Of a DNA stretch of 43,192 nucleotides, positions 27,577 through 35,390 are shown one piece after another (positions within the stretch are counted from its first letter, which is position 1; each line of letters begins with the position of its first letter). The position numbers and the translations under genes were made by a program. The notes beneath the pieces were generated by a model. It worked only from the letters and a program-made list of their open reading frames with translations. It did not search any database and was not told the origin of the DNA. Source of the stretch: a virus; the IMG/VR virus record IMGVR_UViG_3300019487_000050, positions 1-43,192 of that record; one strand, written 5' to 3'.

Positions 27577-28574
27577 TAAATTATCCTATTGAGCAATTCT
27601 TTATAATATTGTATTGTTTTTCCAAGACCATCTTTAAATGAAACCGAAGGAGTCCAACCTGTCATGTCTTTCATTTTATTTATATTTGCTAAAGTATGCT
27701 TGGATTCAACTACAGGATCTACATGAGTTGGTTGAATATCTGTTTTTAATTCATCGTTTATCATTTTAATGATGTCATTTACGCTAAAATTATACCCCCC
27801 CCCAATATTAAATGCTTCTCCAAAAACCTTCTCATTTTGAGTGTAAGCAGCACACAAATTCGCAGATATTACATCATCAACATATGTAAAATCTCTTGTC
27901 TGTAAACCATCTCCATAAACTAAAGGTTTCTCATTGTTTAATATTTTTGCAATAAATTTAGGAATAGCAGCTGCATAATCGCTTAACATGTTTTGCCGTG
28001 GTCCATAAACATTAAAGTATCTTAACGCGACAGTCTTTAATCCGTATAGTTTAAAAAATTGCTGTGTATATATATCGCCTGTTAATTTTTGCAATGCATA
28101 AGGAGAAAGAGGATTAGGAGACATTGTTTCAATTAACGGCAATTCTTTTTGATTACCATAAATTGATGAACTGGAAGAAAAAACAAATCTTTCTATTTGA
28201 TCTTTATAATTTCTTGCCACATCTAAAAGATTAAGTGTTCCTACTATATTTGCTTCATTCGTAAGAACTGGCATCGCCACTGAATATTGAACTTTAGGTA
28301 AAGCAGCTAAATGAAATACTAAATTAATATTGTACTTTTGGAATACTTCTTCAACTTCTGCCCTGTTTCTTAAATCCCCTTTATAAAAAACATTGGGATC
28401 TGCATAGGTAATATTATCAATATCACCTGTTGACAAATTATCAAAAGCTATAACGTAATGATTAGGAAATATTCTTAGATGTTTAACTAGCTGGTGACCA
28501 ATGAATCCAGCCGCTCCCGTAACCAATACATTAAACGTACCATCACCTTTATAATTACCGTCTTTGTAATACAT
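27576..28574 (-). CDS. NAD-dependent UDP-sugar 4-epimerase (extended SDR)
   Basis: A 332-residue protein using the ATG at complement 28572-28574, chosen because AGGAGA lies 6 bases upstream; a 20-residue longer frame lacks such a site. GAAGFIG at 20-26 is the NAD-binding loop, SSSSS at 133-137 contains the catalytic serine, and YALQK at 159-163 is the catalytic Tyr-x3-Lys. The run KTVALRYFNVYGPRQ and the YGDGLQTRDFTYVDDV segment are typical of GalE/WbpP-like UDP-glucose or UDP-N-acetylglucosamine 4-epimerases. It would make a UDP-hexose(amine) epimer in the host cytoplasm, perhaps as donor for the glycosyltransferase at 16-17 kb. The exact substrate is not determined. Confidence 0.88.
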   Translation of the reverse strand: MYYKDGNYKGDGTFNVLVTGAAGFIGHQLVKHLRIFPNHYVIAFDNLSTGDIDNITYADPNVFYKGDLRNRAEVEEVFQKYNINLVFHLAALPKVQYSVAMPVLTNEANIVGTLNLLDVARNYKDQIERFVFSSSSSIYGNQKELPLIETMSPNPLSPYALQKLTGDIYTQQFFKLYGLKTVALRYFNVYGPRQNMLSDYAAAIPKFIAKILNNEKPLVYGDGLQTRDFTYVDDVISANLCAAYTQNEKVFGEAFNIGGGYNFSVNDIIKMINDELKTDIQPTHVDPVVESKHTLANINKMKDMTGWTPSVSFKDGLGKTIQYYKELLNRII

Positions 28575-28681
28575 TGTCTCTCCTACTCTTTCATATCGTC
28601 TAATATAAAGAGTATCGAGAAAAGTATCACACAAGAATCTAAAGGGAAATGAACTAATAAAATGAATAGATAAGTATTATG

Positions 28682-29191
28682 TTAATGCTCGATATTATTG
28701 ATGACATTTTGATAACCCAAGACAAACAGAATTGTTTTTGCAAACTCTTTAGATTCTGGATGCAAGTTAATCTTGTACCAATTCGACTTTAACCATTCAG
28801 ACATATCTTTTGTTTTTGCATAAGATATTGAAGCTGCCATCCAATCCGCAATCATTTCTCTTACATATTTTCTAGGCATAAAAAGAGGAACAATTGTGCC
28901 TGGTTCTACCCCTTTTCCACTTCTTGTTAACCAATATTCCCAATGATGCTTATTGGTATTTTGATGATGCAGCCAAGCTTTTGCAAAACCGTCAGGATTT
29001 GATTTATCCCCACCAAACCATTTTGCATAATCAATCGCTTCAGAAAACATAAATTTAGACCAATCATGAATAATCAGTCTAAAATATCCTACACCTAACT
29101 CTCTTCCACATTTAAATACATACCATTTGTGTTGCAAAACAATAAAATAATGTCGTAGCAAAAGCCAAATTAACGTTTTCTTGAAATGCAT
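28682..29191 (-). CDS. DUF5662-like protein
   Basis: A 169-residue protein with an ATG start. It has the conserved histidine-rich pattern I know from DUF5662 phage/bacterial proteins: HKWYVFKCG at 21-29, IHDWSKF at 41-47, WLHHQN at 73-78 and HHWEYW at 82-87. Clustered His/Asp/Trp residues suggest a metal-binding or hydrolase-like site, but the activity of the family is not known to me. The N-terminal hydrophobic stretch (LIWLLLRHYFIVLQ) is part of the family's first helix rather than a clear membrane anchor. It is between the epimerase and a small unknown gene. Confidence 0.78.
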   Translation of the reverse strand: MHFKKTLIWLLLRHYFIVLQHKWYVFKCGRELGVGYFRLIIHDWSKFMFSEAIDYAKWFGGDKSNPDGFAKAWLHHQNTNKHHWEYWLTRSGKGVEPGTIVPLFMPRKYVREMIADWMAASISYAKTKDMSEWLKSNWYKINLHPESKEFAKTILFVLGYQNVINNIEH

Positions 29192-29209
29192 TGTGATAAT
29201 GGGAAAAGA

Positions 29210-29494
29210 TTATTGATTTCTGGAGATACGAGATGCCATTTCATCAGGGAAATTTATAATACGTTTTAAAAACGCAATATGAGACGGTATGTCACTTACA
29301 ATAACTGGGTTTCTTGAAGACCAAGGATCTCCAATAGCTATGCCATTTAAAGATTCTAAATGAATTCCTATCCATGCTTTTCCTTTTGTCCCGTCTGAAT
29401 ATATAACTTCTTGTGGTTCATCGCATAAAATTAAACCAAGATATCCCTGTGAACATTTTGCAATATCGCCACGTTGAGGAACAGTATCACTCAT
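29210..29494 (-). CDS. Small unknown phage protein
   Basis: I use the ATG of MSDTVPQRGD (complement at 29492-29494), preceded by AGAGAG. An upstream in-frame ATG at 29543-29545 has no ribosome site. The 94-residue product has RGDIAKCSQGYLGLILCDEPQ, then YSDGTKGKAWIGIHLE and WSSRNPVIV. This pattern (a small beta barrel with GxxGLIxxDEP and TGxxWxGIHLE) recurs in phage hypothetical proteins; no function is known to me. It is a short beta-rich cytosolic protein. Confidence 0.6.
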   Translation of the reverse strand: MSDTVPQRGDIAKCSQGYLGLILCDEPQEVIYSDGTKGKAWIGIHLESLNGIAIGDPWSSRNPVIVSDIPSHIAFLKRIINFPDEMASRISRNQ

Positions 29495-29554
29495 TTTTCT
29501 CTCTGTAAAAGTCCAGTTATTTAATACAGCGTTTGAAAAACACATGACAATTTA

Positions 29555-30844
29555 TTATATACCACTTCCAGAAAATAAATAACGAAACCAACGTGATCTT
29601 CCGCCAGGCAATGTATATTCAGGAGAAACAACAGCTCTATGTAACCCTCTATATGGGAAGTTTTTCTTCTGCTCTAACAATTTAAAGAGATATTCTTCAT
29701 AATTCTTTTTAAGCCCCTCTAAATTCTTGATTACTTGTTCTGCCCTTTCAGGACCACCATAAAGTTCAGCAGGCTCTCTCCAATTTAAATTAAACATCAA
29801 GGTACGAATACCATCTACTGCAGCAGAATACAACACAGCTGCAATGTGTCTATCTGGTAAGGTAGCTAAATTATATCCAGTGACAGGCGGAAAAGAATTT
29901 ACAACATGAAGACCATTACTAATAAATCTATCTAATTGATCATCAGAAAACCATCTAAAATTGTAAGTTGCCATTACAACTTCACTATCCATAAGCTCTT
30001 CATCAAATCTAACAGAACCCTTATTGAAGTCTATTGAATAACCTTCTGTAACAATATTATTGTTACGATAAATAGTTGTACCCCTCATCTGATTCCACAG
30101 AGGCTTTGTAAAATAAAATGTTCTATTATCACGAGAAGGTCTGGATGTTTCTTCATACATCGGATGGGCTTGAGCGCTATCTAATAATAACTCTAATGAT
30201 TGCTTCATCAATAACAATTTACCACTGTACAACATCGTGTCTGTTGCATCTTCTGCAACAATTATATGTTGATAAGTTGAGAATTCTTCTCCATCAATAG
30301 TGTATGTCCAATTTACATTATACTTGCCGATTTCCTGATCTACTGCGATTTCCCAATCAAATACATAAATTCCTGTTTTAACTTTTTCTGGCGCATTAGA
30401 ACTTACAACTTCTTCATTATCTGAATCTCTAACAATTGTATAAGTAATAGATTCAGGGTCTATTGCTGCTCCATCAAAATCACTAATTCTTATTATTACA
30501 GTTCCAATTGTGCCTTGTCTAAATACACCCCTAGTTTCAGTAGAGACTTGAGGTTTTGGAGAGGCTACGCCAAATGGTCCTATTTCTTGCGTAACATATT
30601 GTGGTTCATCACCAGAATTAGGAACAACTCGCCAACTAACTCTATAAACTATTCCATTAGAAGGATTGAAAGAGTATTCATATCTACCCACTGATGGATT
30701 CTCTACTGGTGTTCCAGAACTTACAATAACTGAACCACCTTCAGTCTTAATACCATATGTACCATCTTTTGAAGCCAATGTTACAGAATGGGCATTGGCG
30801 AGTACATCTTCTTCTTTGTATAATATAAATACTTTTTCGCTCAC
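29555..30844 (-). CDS. Virion structural protein with Ig-like domains
   Basis: A 429-residue protein with a GTG start (complement at 30842-30844) that overlaps the TGA of the upstream gene. The first 200 residues look like two Ig-like/beta-sandwich domains: the second has TRGVFRQGTIGTVIIRISDF and later KTGIYVFDWEIAVDQEIGKYNVNWTY, the pattern of phage Ig-like surface domains. A helical C-terminal region follows (about 330-405), with FISNGLHVVNSFPPVTGYNL and a Lys/Glu-rich coiled stretch. The neighbour encodes a related small beta domain. Likely a head or neck decoration or a whisker-type protein; the exact location in the virion is unknown. Confidence 0.58.
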   Translation of the reverse strand: MSEKVFILYKEEDVLANAHSVTLASKDGTYGIKTEGGSVIVSSGTPVENPSVGRYEYSFNPSNGIVYRVSWRVVPNSGDEPQYVTQEIGPFGVASPKPQVSTETRGVFRQGTIGTVIIRISDFDGAAIDPESITYTIVRDSDNEEVVSSNAPEKVKTGIYVFDWEIAVDQEIGKYNVNWTYTIDGEEFSTYQHIIVAEDATDTMLYSGKLLLMKQSLELLLDSAQAHPMYEETSRPSRDNRTFYFTKPLWNQMRGTTIYRNNNIVTEGYSIDFNKGSVRFDEELMDSEVVMATYNFRWFSDDQLDRFISNGLHVVNSFPPVTGYNLATLPDRHIAAVLYSAAVDGIRTLMFNLNWREPAELYGGPERAEQVIKNLEGLKKNYEEYLFKLLEQKKNFPYRGLHRAVVSPEYTLPGGRSRWFRYLFSGSGI

Positions 30845-31293
30845 GATTTACTGCTCCCAGTTGTTATAGAAATCTTGGAAGGCTTATTTGGTATATGTGT
30901 TATACGAGTTGACGAGCCTATTTCTGCCCCAGTTGTTACAGAAATATTCTGCTCGTTATTTCCTAATTGGTTTACACCAATATCATCATTTGTCGAATGT
31001 CCGACTTGAATATTAAAACTATCTTTTCCATCTCCACCTGATTCCGTTTCTTCAGGATTGATTGATGATGATATTAAAACAGTCGAAGGATCTCCGATAT
31101 CATAAAAAAATATTCCTCCCCGAAATCCTTCAGTAAAATTATCATAAGTCCATAAATATAAACCATCCCCAATTTCAACAAAACCCGTATTTATCACAGA
31201 ACCGTAAGGATTACCATCTGTATCTATTAATTGTGCGCGTAGATCAAGACCTTCATCCCCAATAGCTAAACTATAAGATAAAGTATAAGCCAT
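30841..31293 (-). CDS. Small beta-domain virion-associated protein
   Basis: A 150-residue protein with an ATG start, overlapping the next gene by 4 bases. The first 75 residues form a beta sandwich-like segment (LRAQLIDTDGNPYGSVINTG, then GDGLYLWTYDNFTEGFRGGI) similar in style to the Ig-like modules of the following gene. The C-terminal half is Ser/Thr/Gly/Asn rich with repeats of NxQxISVTTGAEIGSSTRI and SKISITTGSSKS, probably extended. Likely a structural accessory, function unknown. Confidence 0.58.
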   Translation of the reverse strand: MAYTLSYSLAIGDEGLDLRAQLIDTDGNPYGSVINTGFVEIGDGLYLWTYDNFTEGFRGGIFFYDIGDPSTVLISSSINPEETESGGDGKDSFNIQVGHSTNDDIGVNQLGNNEQNISVTTGAEIGSSTRITHIPNKPSKISITTGSSKS

Positions 31294-31320
31294 ACATGCT
31301 TATTTCAAGTCTGTATTAGC

Positions 31321-31344
31321 TTATCCTTTATCTTATCCTTTATC
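31321..31344. repeat. Tandem 12-bp duplication
   Basis: TTATCCTTTATC occurs twice in a row in the 80-base gap between two small genes. Plain replication slippage in AT-rich DNA is the simplest explanation. Confidence 0.8.
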
Positions 31345-31373
31345 TTATAAGTTAGTTATCTTCCTTATTTTTC

Positions 31374-31760
31374 TTATTCTTTTTTCTCTGTAGACGATTC
31401 TTCAAGTATTAATGGTTTTAAAGCAACCATATCAGCGGGACTAAACTCACATTTAGTTCTAACTAAATCCTCTAATTTAATTGTTCTTATTGATAAATCT
31501 TCTTCTTTTTTAAGAAATTCATCAAATTCGTCCATAAAAACTTTTATGTTTTCATTTTTAACTTGCATTAAACCACGTTCATTTATTGCACCATATTTCT
31601 CAATCAAACCTAATCTAGACTTCTCAATGGCAATAAATATCGGTTGTAATACACTAATATTTAATGACATATCATAAGCCGCCTGAGCAGAGAATTTTTC
31701 CTTTGAAGCATTCTCAACAGACAATCTCATATCTAAAATTTGACGTAACGTTAATTTCAT
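31374..31760 (-). CDS. DUF1617-like small phage protein
   Basis: A 128-residue protein with an ATG start that overlaps the TGA of the upstream 97-residue gene (ATGA). The pattern MKLTLRQILDMRLSVEN ... AAYDMSLNISVLQPIFIAIE ... LIEKYGAINERG ... DLVRTKCEFSPADMVALKPL resembles the DUF1617 group of small helical phage proteins that begin MKLxxRELLNA and contain KLIEKYG, EExELTPAEL and LEPFI-like motifs. Their role is unknown to me. The fold is expected to be an all-helical bundle, mostly acidic. Confidence 0.58.
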   Translation of the reverse strand: MKLTLRQILDMRLSVENASKEKFSAQAAYDMSLNISVLQPIFIAIEKSRLGLIEKYGAINERGLMQVKNENIKVFMDEFDEFLKKEEDLSIRTIKLEDLVRTKCEFSPADMVALKPLILEESSTEKKE

Positions 31761-32050
31761 ATTAAACCTCTTTCACGAGATATATTTTGTACGCAAGAAA
31801 AAAGAGAATTTAGCGCACTTGCTAACTCAGGATTATTGCTTGCTTCTAAAAACAAATCATCTACAGAAAATTTAATTATCTTAGGACCAATCTCAACCGC
31901 ACCATATTCATCAATTTCAATATACGGAGTTAGTGTAATATCTACTTTAACGGTTTTATTTGGTCCAGCAGATCTTGTTCTTAAATTCATCCAATATTTA
32001 TCATATACTTTCTCAGGAATAACTAACGGATTTTCACCAGTAATCGGCAT
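31757..32050 (-). CDS. Small unknown protein, first gene of the left operon
   Basis: A 97-residue protein with an ATG start preceded by AGGAGATTATT. It begins MPITGENPLVIPEKVYDKYW, has a beta-rich middle (TVKVDITLTPYIEIDEYGAVEIG) and a helical end (LASALNSLFSCVQNISRERG). The same C-terminal pattern, out of frame, occurs at 32313-32375, so the gene seems to have had a second copy. It follows the longest gap in the window and may be the first gene after a promoter. Function unknown; the coupling to the DUF1617-like gene suggests a shared role. Confidence 0.62.
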   Translation of the reverse strand: MPITGENPLVIPEKVYDKYWMNLRTRSAGPNKTVKVDITLTPYIEIDEYGAVEIGPKIIKFSVDDLFLEASNNPELASALNSLFSCVQNISRERGLI

Positions 32051-32312
32051 AATAATCTCCTATTTTTTTATTATCGACTTAATATTTATTGTTAACCTAA
32101 AACATATTTTTAAGGTAAGATTATATATAATTATCTTGATTTATTATGCAGTTTTTGTTTGTATATGCTGGAACATATAAATAAAAAATATATAATAGAA
32201 TGATATATCTCATTACGTCCCATAAAAATATCTCCCCCTAACGGAGAATACTTCGTGACATAATGTCACGAAGTATAGTATATTTAATTTACCAGTAATA
32301 CATTAAAGTCGC
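32051..32312. other. AT-rich non-coding gap upstream of the left operon
   Basis: No convincing gene is seen on either strand. It is the longest coding-free stretch. On the minus strand a TATAAT-like box (near 32121-32126) lies about 70 bases before the ATG of the 97-residue gene, but its -35 region is poor, so a promoter is only possible. A perfect inverted repeat at 32248-32276 and a small TCTCC/GGAGA stem beside it (32231-32247) followed by a short T-run on the minus strand are the only structured elements. Confidence 0.4.
32248..32276. repeat. Perfect 14-bp inverted repeat with one-base centre
   Basis: ATACTTCGTGACAT at 32248-32261 is the exact reverse complement of ATGTCACGAAGTAT at 32263-32276. 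No T-run follows on either side, which argues against a simple terminator. The symmetry and the position, about 300 bases from a genome mosaic junction, fit either a dimeric operator or a recombinase site. Both are inference. Confidence 0.65.
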
Positions 32313-32375
32313 TTAAATTAAACCTTTTTCGCGAACAATGCGTTGAACACAAGAAAAAAAGAATTCTCATCGTTT
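32313..32375 (-). pseudogene. Broken second copy of the 97-residue gene's C-terminus
   Basis: Reading the minus strand, NSFFSCVQRIVREKGLI and a TAA (32313-32315) match NSLFSCVQNISRERGLI of the 97-residue gene, and just upstream in another frame is ELAQTM, matching ELASAL. One or two bases are gained or lost between the two parts, so the frame is broken. There is no start codon or ribosome site upstream; the preceding 110 bases read as Thr/Ser/Asn-rich sequence without similarity. It looks like a decayed duplicate, not a gene. Confidence 0.6.
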
Positions 32376-32490
32376 GAGCAAGTTCGATATCTTGAGAGGT
32401 ATTTGAAGTATCTGTGCATGTTGTTTGACTGGTCTCAATAGTACTATGATTTGAGTGATCATAACCAGATTCAGTTTCAAAAAATAAAAT

Positions 32491-32620
32491 TTAAAACCGT
32501 ATCATATATTTATTTCGCCTCATACCATATAATCGACCAATTTCTGCCGGAGATAATGCATAGTTAAATACCATCGTCTCATCAATCAAACCCGCCCAAA
32601 TGCCCGCCGCTGCTAAAGAA
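32491..32620 (-). pseudogene. C-terminal fragment of a LamG-like fibre domain
   Basis: In the frame ending at TAA 32491-32493 the minus strand reads AAAGIWAGLIDETMVFNYAL followed by SPAEIGRLYGMRR. This is the typical end of LamG/concanavalin-like domains (GxIDEVxIYNRALSxAEIxxLY) found in phage tail and fibre proteins. No start codon or domain core lies upstream: the DNA runs directly into the portal gene in a different reading frame. The exact fusion point is blurred because the two frames share GGCGGGCATTTGGGCGGGTT. The fragment is not expected to be translated on its own. Confidence 0.6.
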
Positions 32621-33217
32621 TTTGTTGGCGTACTTATCTGCCGCCTTGATCGCGGAAAGAGTGTCAGACATTAATTCAACAACGGAGTATCCTTTCAGTC
32701 CGTCAAAGCCAAGACCCGGCAAATGTAAGATTTCTCTTGCTTCAACTGGCACCCACTTTGACCGTCCGTCAACTTCTATTTCAACTGCATACCACGTGCG
32801 TAGAGTGCCGCTGCTGTCTGGTGCTCGAAACGGTTGCACCCGATCCGGCATCAAGTTGTAAAGAGCTTTCGGACGGCTACCGGAATACTCAATACGTGCG
32901 TATCCGTTTCCCCAGCCTACAGCGTGACTCTCTAACGTTTCCCAAAACGTGAACGGAATAACAAGATCATTGATTTCATCATTGACGATCCACGATAACG
33001 GGTGATCTTGTTTGTCTCTTTTCTCGCCAGTTTTTTTGTAGACGTGTTTCGGCAGTGCCGCGAACGCTTCAGACAAGAAACGTAAACCGGAATAGAAAGC
33101 CGGTATCGTCAATGCTGAAGCCGAATTCATCGGTAAGCCGTACTGAGAAAGCGGATCACCAATAAGATTAGTTGTGGTGACTGTAGTTACAAATTCTTCT
33201 TTGTTATCGTTAGACAT
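32582..33217 (-). CDS. HK97-type portal protein, truncated to 211 residues
   Basis: The ATG overlaps the terminase stop by 8 bases. The sequence has the HK97-family portal pattern: PAFYSGLRFLSEAFAALPKH near residue 38, HPLSWIVNDEINDLVIPFTFWETLE at about 75-100, GNGYARIEYSGSRPKALYNL then PDRVQPF at about 105-135, and LHLPGLGFDGLKGYSVVELM at about 170-190. Members are normally about 400 residues, but here the frame stops after KFFSSGGHLGG at 32582, so the crown, clip and most of the wing are missing. It is therefore probably non-functional as a portal. The stop falls at the junction with the LamG-like fragment. Confidence 0.85.
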   Translation of the reverse strand: MSNDNKEEFVTTVTTTNLIGDPLSQYGLPMNSASALTIPAFYSGLRFLSEAFAALPKHVYKKTGEKRDKQDHPLSWIVNDEINDLVIPFTFWETLESHAVGWGNGYARIEYSGSRPKALYNLMPDRVQPFRAPDSSGTLRTWYAVEIEVDGRSKWVPVEAREILHLPGLGFDGLKGYSVVELMSDTLSAIKAADKYANKFFSSGGHLGGFD

Positions 33218-34799
33218 AAGCTATTAAACCGTCCATATTTTGTTCCACGTCGTCACTGACTCTTAGCATTGCTCGTGCTATTCCAATGATTGTGGCTACT
33301 ATTCCATCTACTTTGTATTTATTACTACCGTGATATCTGCCTTTTGCCTTTGGCTTAACTGGTCTAATATTTCCGTGGCGATCCGATTCCACTTCAACAT
33401 TACCGGCCATCCACCGCATACACGGATTATTTTGAATCACGATTTGCTTAGTCGTGAGCCGTCTTTCAAACTCTTTGCAAGCGGTACTCATTGCCAGATA
33501 TGATTGATACACCGGCACTGTTGTAATACCGGCATTATCGAGCTTGGCCGTAATCTGATTTGCGTTATACGGATCAAAGCCGAATTCAATGATTGGATTC
33601 GTGACCGCGAGATTCATCACTTCATCAACAATGAAATCGTGGTCAATGACTTCGGCTTTTGGTATCTCGATTATGTGACCGTCTTTTACCCACTGTCGGT
33701 AATCTATGCCGTCTTCTTTGCTCCTCTTATCAACTTGCATTTCCGGCATGTACAGACGTGGCACCACGTACCACTTATCGGCTTGCGGATAGATCGTAAT
33801 CAGAGCCGTGATATCGTGTATCTCTGACAAATCGAGAGCGACAATACACGGCTGTTTGTCGAATTGCTTTTCGTCAAACTTGGCTACGCACGAATCATAA
33901 AGACCCAGTGACAACCAACGTGTTTGTTGTTCCGTCCACTGATTGAGATACAGACGACGAAAGACGTTTTCGAGTGCTGGTGTTTCTTTCGCCTTGATAC
34001 ATTCTTGGTGGTAGAATTCTTCCGGCACCGTTACGCCAAGTGACGGATTGGCTTTGTACCACGTCTTCGGATCATCCCACGCATCTTTAGCACCCGCCGC
34101 AAAGATAGCCGCATAGAACGTGTCGTCTTCGCTCTCGCCTTTCAGTGTCTTTACTGCCGTGTTGTGAAGCTCGCGGCAGATTGTTTCATCGCCGCCGTAA
34201 CCGGCTGTAGTGATAACAATGTTGAGTGGTTGCCGTCTGGCACCTTGCGAGCTTGTGAGTGCGTCCCACAACTCGCGATCCGGTTGCTCGTGCATTTCGT
34301 CAAAGATCAAACCACTGACAGAGAATCCCATTTTGCCTTTTGGCTTGCCCGACAAGCAACGTAAGACACTATTTGACTTCGGGTGTTCGATATGCCAGCG
34401 GCAGATTTTCAGACGCTTAGAAAGCTCCGCACTGGCGGATATGATCTTCTTTGCGTTGTCGAATGTGATTGATGCTTGTTGTGTGTTGTTGGCCGCTGAG
34501 TAAACTTCCGCTCCTTGCTCATTATCCGCAAGCAACAAATACAAACCAATACCAGAAGCAAAGAAGCTCTTACCGGCCTTACGTGGTACTTCGATGTAGA
34601 CGGTGCGGTAACGACGTAGATCGTCGCTCTTTCGTTTCCAACCGAATATGTCGCGGAGTATCTTTCTTTGCCACGGCAACAGTTTGAAGCGTTGCCCGGC
34701 ATACTCGCCTTTCCAGTGAACTAATAGCGTTTCAAAGAATCTGCAAACTCGATCCGCCGCTTGATTGTCAAAGTAATACTTATCTTGATCGACCGTCAT
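33210..34799 (-). CDS. terL: Terminase large subunit (HK97/Terminase_1 type)
   Basis: A 529-residue ATPase-nuclease that drives genome packaging. The ATPase domain has a Walker A-like VPRKAGKS at 71-78, Walker B GLIFDEMHE at 163-171 and a coupling motif NIVITTAG at 193-200. The nuclease domain has an RNase H-like acidic triad: Asp323 in ALDLSEIHD, Asp409 in EFGFDPYNAN and Asp498 in KYKVDGIVAT. The length is usual for the family and nothing is missing. The base composition is clearly higher in GC than in the genes left of 32 kb. It is followed immediately by the truncated portal and preceded by the small subunit, the standard order. Confidence 0.95.
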   Translation of the reverse strand: MTVDQDKYYFDNQAADRVCRFFETLLVHWKGEYAGQRFKLLPWQRKILRDIFGWKRKSDDLRRYRTVYIEVPRKAGKSFFASGIGLYLLLADNEQGAEVYSAANNTQQASITFDNAKKIISASAELSKRLKICRWHIEHPKSNSVLRCLSGKPKGKMGFSVSGLIFDEMHEQPDRELWDALTSSQGARRQPLNIVITTAGYGGDETICRELHNTAVKTLKGESEDDTFYAAIFAAGAKDAWDDPKTWYKANPSLGVTVPEEFYHQECIKAKETPALENVFRRLYLNQWTEQQTRWLSLGLYDSCVAKFDEKQFDKQPCIVALDLSEIHDITALITIYPQADKWYVVPRLYMPEMQVDKRSKEDGIDYRQWVKDGHIIEIPKAEVIDHDFIVDEVMNLAVTNPIIEFGFDPYNANQITAKLDNAGITTVPVYQSYLAMSTACKEFERRLTTKQIVIQNNPCMRWMAGNVEVESDRHGNIRPVKPKAKGRYHGSNKYKVDGIVATIIGIARAMLRVSDDVEQNMDGLIAYV

Positions 34800-34835
34800 T
34801 AACTGCTATTCGCCTCATACTTATTTGCCTTTCGC

Positions 34836-35228
34836 TTAAAAGAAATCTGTGTCGTCTTTGTCGTTGTCAACGTCCAAGAGAAAGCGTGATCGTGCTGTCG
34901 GAGTTAATCCGAATTCCGATAGCAACGGTCTAATTCTTTCCCACGCTTGATTGATCAATGTATGTGCCGGATGCTTAATTAGCTCGCCTTTTTGACCGAT
35001 TAAGAAATCTCCGTCTTTGGCGATTGCATCTTCAGCACGTCGATACACGGCCCAACTCTCGCATAGAATCATCAACGAGTAGTAATCGGAGTGACTAACG
35101 ATCCGCTGTGGTCCCAATATTTCCACGAGACGTTTCCACGCTTTGGCCGCTTCGCCTTTGAAATGCTTTGGCGGTTTCATTTCTACTTGTTCATCTAATG
35201 CAAACGGGTTTGGTTTTCTGCCTTTCAT
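34836..35228 (-). CDS. terS: Terminase small subunit (P27 family)
   Basis: A 130-residue protein that recognises phage DNA for packaging. I start at the ATG giving MKGRKPNPFA because P27 proteins usually begin M(R/K)GRKP; an upstream TTG adds only six residues. The core PKHFKGEAAKAWKRLVEILG, SDYYSLMILCESWAVYRRAE, HPAHTLINQAWERIRPLLSE and LTPTARSRF matches P27, and the acidic end (DNDKDDTDFF) is common. It lies 36 bases upstream of terL and downstream of an HNH gene, the normal cos-phage arrangement. Confidence 0.9.
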   Translation of the reverse strand: MKGRKPNPFALDEQVEMKPPKHFKGEAAKAWKRLVEILGPQRIVSHSDYYSLMILCESWAVYRRAEDAIAKDGDFLIGQKGELIKHPAHTLINQAWERIRPLLSEFGLTPTARSRFLLDVDNDKDDTDFF

Positions 35229-35232
35229 TTCG

Positions 35233-35373
35233 TCAATTCCGTTCAAAACTGCTAAATAACCGTATGAAAACTGAAGAGACCACGATTCGGTCCCCGTCTT
35301 TTGAGCCTAAAAGTTTTGGACCGCCTACCCCATATTTGATCTCACTTTTTATACTGGATTCATTCGATTTCAT
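35233..35373 (-). CDS. Possible small ORF between HNH and terS
   Basis: A 46-codon frame from an ATG (complement 35371-35373) to a TGA 4 bases before the terS ATG. It encodes a small basic peptide with YGVGGPKLLGSKDGDRIVVS. It fills most of the 160-base gap between HNH and terS, and translation into terS would be coupled. No strong ribosome site is seen, and no family is recognised, so it may be only a leader or a chance frame. Confidence 0.3.
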   Translation of the reverse strand: MKSNESSIKSEIKYGVGGPKLLGSKDGDRIVVSSVFIRLFSSFERN

Positions 35374-35390
35374 TTGTTTTATTCCAATTC

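Noticed and set aside
32248-32276. Resemblance of the palindrome to a loxP site
   Set aside because: Only a short ACTTCGT-like core matches; the arms are different in sequence and the 8-base asymmetric spacer of loxP is missing (one-base centre).
32582-33217. Treating the 211-residue portal as a complete, naturally short protein
   Set aside because: The N-terminal pattern matches ordinary portals of about 400 residues and the frame stops inside foreign LamG-like sequence.
32512-34822. GTATGAGGCGAA shared (minus strand) between the LamG fragment end and the terL upstream region
   Set aside because: A 12-base exact match is expected many times by chance in 43 kb, and the flanks do not match, so it is not evidence for a recombination site.
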